This document shows positions 4,936-8,284 of a stretch of DNA of 8,284 bases, in pieces (the stretch's first letter is position 1; every line of letters begins with the position of its first letter). Source of the DNA: SIG480 sp045649265. Lineage in GTDB: Bacteria > Bacillota > Clostridia > Oscillospirales > JAAYXM01. Below the pieces are notes generated by a model. That model was not told the origin of the DNA. It made no database searches and saw nothing but the letters and a program-made list of their open reading frames with translations. Both the position numbers and the translations under genes were made by a program. The stretch covers positions 1-8,284 of the forward strand of contig JAZRPO010000012.1 in the NCBI GenBank assembly GCA_045649265.1, given 5' to 3'.

Positions 4936-7932
4936 ATGAAGAACTTAAAAAAGGTTCTTGCACTTGCTCTTGTGTTTATGCTTTCATTCTCACTTTTTGC
5001 AAGTGCGGCAGGGTTCACCGATGCGGCTGACATTGATGAGATATATCAGGATGACGTAAATATGCTCGTTGAACTCGGAGTTCTCGGCGGATATCCCGAC
5101 GGAAGCTTCCGACCCGAGGACAAGATAACAAGAGCAGAGTTTGCCAAGATGGCATACGTGCTCAAATATGGCCAAGACGATAACGGCTCTCTTTTCGCAG
5201 GACAGCAAAGCTCGTTTACAGACGTTGAAAACGACGCCAACGTAAAATGGGCAAAGGGATATATCAATTACTGTGAAAATCAGGGAATCGTCAGCGGCGT
5301 GGGGAACAATAAGTTTAACCCCAAAGGAAACGTAACGGTTGCCGAGGCAAGCAAGATGCTTCTCGTAATCCTCGGTTGCAACGCAGACAAGGAAGGTTTC
5401 AAGGGCAAAAACTGGTCTGCAAACACTGTTGCAAAGGCGATGGAGCTTGGTCTCTTTGAAGGTTGGAGCGGCGATCCAACAGCTCCGGCATCACGCCAGC
5501 TCGTTGCAAAGCTCATGCGAAATGCAATCTTCGCACCGGTATTCGTATATAGCCCGATAACCGGAATAGGCTCACAGTTTAATGCACTTAACGGCGAGAA
5601 AAACCAGACTCTCGGCGAGCAGGTAATGGGCCTCAAACACGTAACAGGTATCGTGGTTGCCAACAACAACTACGCAATCACAAATGATGCAAACGGCGAG
5701 GAAATCAAGGTCGAGAACGGACCGGCAATCGCTGTAACGGAAAAGGACTCTGATGAGAGCATCATTTATTATGAAACACGCAACTCAAACGGGTCAATCA
5801 CCGGTGCAACAATCAAGATTGACCGCCCGGTTTCCGATGAGCTTCTCGGCGCAAAGGTCGATGTTTACTTCAAGGCTGATGCAAGTGATGCAAGCCTTGC
5901 ATACAACAACGTTGAGGTAATCGGAAACGTAATCGTAAATTCCGACACTAAGATTTTCAATGTTCCGGCAGCGAATGTTGAAATTATGCCGAATGGCGAG
6001 TCACAGAGCTCAGCTCTTATCACTCCTTATATCTCCTTTACCGTTGACGGCAAGGAATATCAGGTAAAGGCTTCGTCAAATGCAAACAAGGTTGCAAAGA
6101 ACGTTAACTACAACGAGCTTTGGAACAAGGATGAGGCCAATGACTTCACTCCGTTTGCGTATGCGGCAAACGCATCTCTCCGTGATGCGGGAAGCTTCTC
6201 ACACCCCAACGGTAACGATAGCTTCTTCCAGTCAATGGGCAAGGGTTCTGTTGCAAACTACCGCTTCGTATCGGTTGACGGCGGAAAAACCTTCTCATAT
6301 ATCTTCAAGACCCATAACGATGCAGACTCCATTGCCTTCGGCCAGGTTTCTGCTATCAGCGAGTCAAAGAAAACAATAACTCTTCCCAAGGTCGGAACTC
6401 TTGATTTAGAGGATGTAGTATTAAAGGGTGAGATTGCACGTGATGACTATGTAGTTTACTACTTCGCAGACGGCAAGCTCAATGTTGAAAAGACGGAAGA
6501 TGTCCGTGGCGCTCTTGAAAGCATCAACGAAGACGGCTCTGTAACAATCGCAGGTAAAACTTACTTTGCCGATGAGAACCTCAACCGCCAGATACAGACC
6601 TACGGCTCACTTTCCAACTTCTACACCGAGAACAAGGATGCAATGAAGGCCGGGACCATCTATCGTGTCTTAGGCAATACAATCCTTGATATTGAAACAT
6701 CCGAGGAAGAGCACAGTTCAGGTAACTATGCGGTAATCCTCAATTCAAGCTACGATGAAAAGCTTGATGCGGCATATGTAAAGCTCGGTTTTGCAGACAA
6801 CACAGAGGGAACGTATAAAATAGGAAAGTTCTACACTAAGTACGCTTCTACTCCGAACCACCAGTCTAATGACCGTGCTCAGGACTATGCAAACAACGCA
6901 CGTTTCGGATGGGTTGTAGAGTACTCCTTCCGTGAGGATGGCACAGTTGACCTTTCTCATCAGGACTTTAAGTCGCTGCAATCAGCTTCAAGCCTCCGAG
7001 CTCCGACAGGTGAAAAGGAATACAAGATTGTAGACGGCTCAGTTTCTGTTGACGGCAAGCGCTACTACGGCGACGATTCATCAATCGTTTTCGTTCTCTA
7101 CGGTGACGTCAGCGGCAACTACACCGACGAGAGCTACAAGCCGGTCAAGGCAAGGGCATATAAGCTTTCAAGCCTCGTTGACTTAACTGCAAAGGGAATT
7201 AACGGTCTCAGAATCGAGAACGCTCTGCAGAACAAGGCGCTCGGAAGTGCTGTTGTAAGCACAAGCGGTTATTCAAGCTCAGTTGTTGCGGCAGCAATAA
7301 CACACGGCGACAGCCTTGAGAACATCACGTACAAGAGCACTGACAGCATTGCATATGTAGTATCTGCAAAGCAGATGTACAATGTTGCAACAGGCTCAGC
7401 GTATGCAAAGTTCGTTCTTATCGGCGAAGACGGCATGATTGAAACAACATCAATTGATGATGTAACAGACCTCAACAACAACTCAATCTTTACTGAGAGC
7501 GCAGGCTATATAGGTAATATTGAGAACTACGAAAGCGGCACTATGGTAAGATATGCGCTCGATGCAGAGGGCAAGGTTTCGGCTATCAGCTCTCATGGCG
7601 GACAGAAGTCTGATATGGATGTTGATCCGCAGGGCAAGACATCAGGTCTCTACTATGTAAATGCGGCAGACATTATCGGAAACAGATTTGTTTATTACAG
7701 CTCACAGTCAGCTCATGAACTCGGAAGCGACGGCAGACTTGATGTTGATAAAACAAACTCAATCCTTCTCTCAGATGACGGCCACAAGATAATCACAATC
7801 AATGACGGCGAATATGTCGGCACACATCTTGTGACAGTTCCGCGAAATCAGGAACTTGCAAAGGGCGACTTCAACGCAATTATCCAGCTTGAAGAGGGCG
7901 AGATTATAAGAATCTTCTCATTCGAAAACTAA
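4936..7932 (+). CDS. Secreted SLH-domain protein, probable S-layer or cell-wall surface protein
   Basis: A 998-residue exported protein expected to sit on the cell wall. Residues 1-25 form a Sec signal peptide: MKNLKK, a hydrophobic core, and FASAAG with cleavage probably after A24 or A25. Three SLH repeats follow. The first (27-80) has GGYPDGSFRP and ITRAEFAKM. The second (94-147) has FTDVEND and a weaker TVAEASKM. The third (about 155-200) is degenerate. SLH domains bind pyruvylated secondary wall polymer. Residues 210-998 match no domain I recognise; they are rich in Asn, Asp, Ser, Gly and beta-prone stretches, with recurring DGK-aromatic motifs such as TVDGKEY (369-375), SVDGGKTF (446-453) and SVDGKRYY (704-711). 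There is no LPXTG motif or C-terminal membrane anchor. The only cysteines are C113 and C148, both in the second SLH repeat. AAAGGAGG at 4919-4926 lies nine bases before the ATG. Its preference for AAC and GAG codons, unlike the adjacent oxidoreductase gene, suggests high expression. It appears monocistronic. Confidence 0.9.
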   Translation: MKNLKKVLALALVFMLSFSLFASAAGFTDAADIDEIYQDDVNMLVELGVLGGYPDGSFRPEDKITRAEFAKMAYVLKYGQDDNGSLFAGQQSSFTDVENDANVKWAKGYINYCENQGIVSGVGNNKFNPKGNVTVAEASKMLLVILGCNADKEGFKGKNWSANTVAKAMELGLFEGWSGDPTAPASRQLVAKLMRNAIFAPVFVYSPITGIGSQFNALNGEKNQTLGEQVMGLKHVTGIVVANNNYAITNDANGEEIKVENGPAIAVTEKDSDESIIYYETRNSNGSITGATIKIDRPVSDELLGAKVDVYFKADASDASLAYNNVEVIGNVIVNSDTKIFNVPAANVEIMPNGESQSSALITPYISFTVDGKEYQVKASSNANKVAKNVNYNELWNKDEANDFTPFAYAANASLRDAGSFSHPNGNDSFFQSMGKGSVANYRFVSVDGGKTFSYIFKTHNDADSIAFGQVSAISESKKTITLPKVGTLDLEDVVLKGEIARDDYVVYYFADGKLNVEKTEDVRGALESINEDGSVTIAGKTYFADENLNRQIQTYGSLSNFYTENKDAMKAGTIYRVLGNTILDIETSEEEHSSGNYAVILNSSYDEKLDAAYVKLGFADNTEGTYKIGKFYTKYASTPNHQSNDRAQDYANNARFGWVVEYSFREDGTVDLSHQDFKSLQSASSLRAPTGEKEYKIVDGSVSVDGKRYYGDDSSIVFVLYGDVSGNYTDESYKPVKARAYKLSSLVDLTAKGINGLRIENALQNKALGSAVVSTSGYSSSVVAAAITHGDSLENITYKSTDSIAYVVSAKQMYNVATGSAYAKFVLIGEDGMIETTSIDDVTDLNNNSIFTESAGYIGNIENYESGTMVRYALDAEGKVSAISSHGGQKSDMDVDPQGKTSGLYYVNAADIIGNRFVYYSSQSAHELGSDGRLDVDKTNSILLSDDGHKIITINDGEYVGTHLVTVPRNQELAKGDFNAIIQLEEGEIIRIFSFEN

Positions 7933-7966
7933 AAAGCTGATAAAATCGCCTCACAGCAAATGAAGA

Positions 7967-8000
7967 ATACACCGGAGAGAATATTTTCTCTCCGGTGTAT
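7967..8000 (+). terminator. Stem-loop after the SLH-protein gene (terminator or 3' stabiliser)
   Basis: A perfect 14-bp stem (7967-7980 with 7987-8000) with core ACCGGAGAGA/TCTCTCCGGT and a six-base loop ATATTT, 34 bases after the stop codon. The expected T run is missing: the bases after the stem are AAATTTAACAATTT. It may terminate weakly, or protect the 3' end of the message. Confidence 0.75.
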
Positions 8001-8134
8001 AAATTTAACAATTTACATATATAATATACAGCAAAATCAAGTGTCGCGGATATGCACAAAAAGAACAAAGCAACACTGCAAAGAAAGATGTTAAATTGGG
8101 CAAAATGTCAAAACTAAAAAAATTTGAAAAAAAA
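8001..8134. other. A/T-rich noncoding DNA upstream of the tandem promoters
   Basis: No reading frame or RNA gene can be supported here. The segment from about 8100 to 8146 is a series of A-tracts directly upstream of a TTGACA box, which is the arrangement of an UP element that binds the RNA polymerase alpha subunit. Confidence 0.45.
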
Positions 8135-8241
8135 GCGAAAAAAGTGTTGACAAAGGAGGGTGAGAAGTGGTATATTATTAAAGCACCTCACGCGAGGGGG
8201 CACGAAAAAAGCTTAAAAAAAGGCGAAAAAAAGTGTTGACA
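8135..8241 (+). repeat. Two near-identical copies of an A-tract plus -35 element
   Basis: GCGAAAAAAGTGTTGACA at 8135-8152 and GCGAAAAAAAGTGTTGACA at 8223-8241 differ by one A. Their -35 boxes start 89 bases apart. The copies define two tandem promoters and suggest duplication, or shared selection on promoter strength. Confidence 0.85.
8147..8176 (+). promoter_or_regulatory. Upstream promoter of a tandem pair (P1)
   Basis: A perfect TTGACA (8147-8152) is followed after 18 bases by TATATT (8171-8176), five of six matches to the -10 consensus. An A-tract array lies immediately upstream. Transcription would start near 8183 and run rightward through P2. Confidence 0.75.
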
Positions 8242-8264
8242 ATGCGTGGTGTGTGTGATATAAT
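8236..8264 (+). promoter_or_regulatory. Downstream promoter of a tandem pair (P2), perfect consensus
   Basis: TTGACA (8236-8241), a 17-base spacer, then TATAAT (8259-8264): both boxes and the spacing are at the sigma-A consensus. A-tracts at about 8206-8232 precede it. Transcription would start near 8271, only about 14 bases before the window ends, so the driven gene is not visible. The architecture is typical of rRNA or tRNA operons in Firmicutes. Confidence 0.9.
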
Positions 8265-8284
8265 CAATACTCGGTCGCGAAAGT

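Noticed and set aside
8005..8025. TTAACA and TATAAT as a promoter after the SLH-protein stem-loop
   Set aside because: Only nine bases separate the boxes, far too few for a sigma-A promoter.
8153..8216. AAGGAGGG followed by GTG and a frame of about 18 codons
   Set aside because: The purine-rich string overlaps the GTG with no spacing and lies within the P1 promoter spacer, upstream of the predicted transcript start.
1..8284. CRISPR array, insertion sequence, tRNA or defence-system genes
   Set aside because: No regularly spaced direct repeats, transposase motifs, terminal inverted repeats flanking a gene, tRNA cloverleaf or defence-type domains were seen on either strand.

Overview
The window looks like a chromosomal segment from a Clostridia-like member of the Firmicutes. 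The evidence is strong AGGAGG-type ribosome binding sites, sigma-A type promoters with 17-18 base spacers, A/T-rich intergenic DNA with hairpin terminators, use of GTG and TTG starts, and a large secreted protein with SLH domains. This assignment comes from style and protein families, not from a marker gene.

Layout, left to right. (1) A short plus-strand operon: rlmH (23S rRNA methyltransferase, GTG start) followed 13 bases later by a PgcA-type phosphoglucomutase/phosphomannomutase. (2) A perfect 18-bp inverted repeat that serves as a shared terminator for this operon and for the convergent dus gene on the minus strand. (3) dus, a tRNA-dihydrouridine synthase. Its start is best placed at a TTG at position 3263, because a good promoter and a GGAGGTG site lie inside the longer possible reading frame. 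(4) A divergent gene for a Gfo/Idh/MocA-family NAD(P)-dependent oxidoreductase, with its own promoter and a strong terminator. (5) About 280 bases of noncoding DNA, then a clear promoter, a short leader with a small hairpin, and a 998-residue secreted SLH-domain protein, probably an S-layer or S-layer-associated wall protein. (6) A 14-bp stem-loop after that gene, then A-tract-rich DNA carrying two tandem strong promoters, the second a perfect TTGACA-17-TATAAT. These point out of the right edge toward an unseen gene, probably a stable RNA (rRNA or tRNA) operon.

Most genes are housekeeping: rlmH and dus act on ribosome and tRNA modification, and the mutase makes sugar-1-phosphates for wall and surface polymers. 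The SLH protein is the most lineage-specific part. Only its first SLH repeat keeps the canonical ITRAE motif, and the roughly 800 residues after the SLH region match no domain I can name. I see no mobile element, CRISPR array, tRNA or defence system, and no evidence for a wholly new system. The best leads are the tandem promoters at the right edge, the unrecognised S-layer ectodomain with its leader and 3' hairpin, and the dus start correction.
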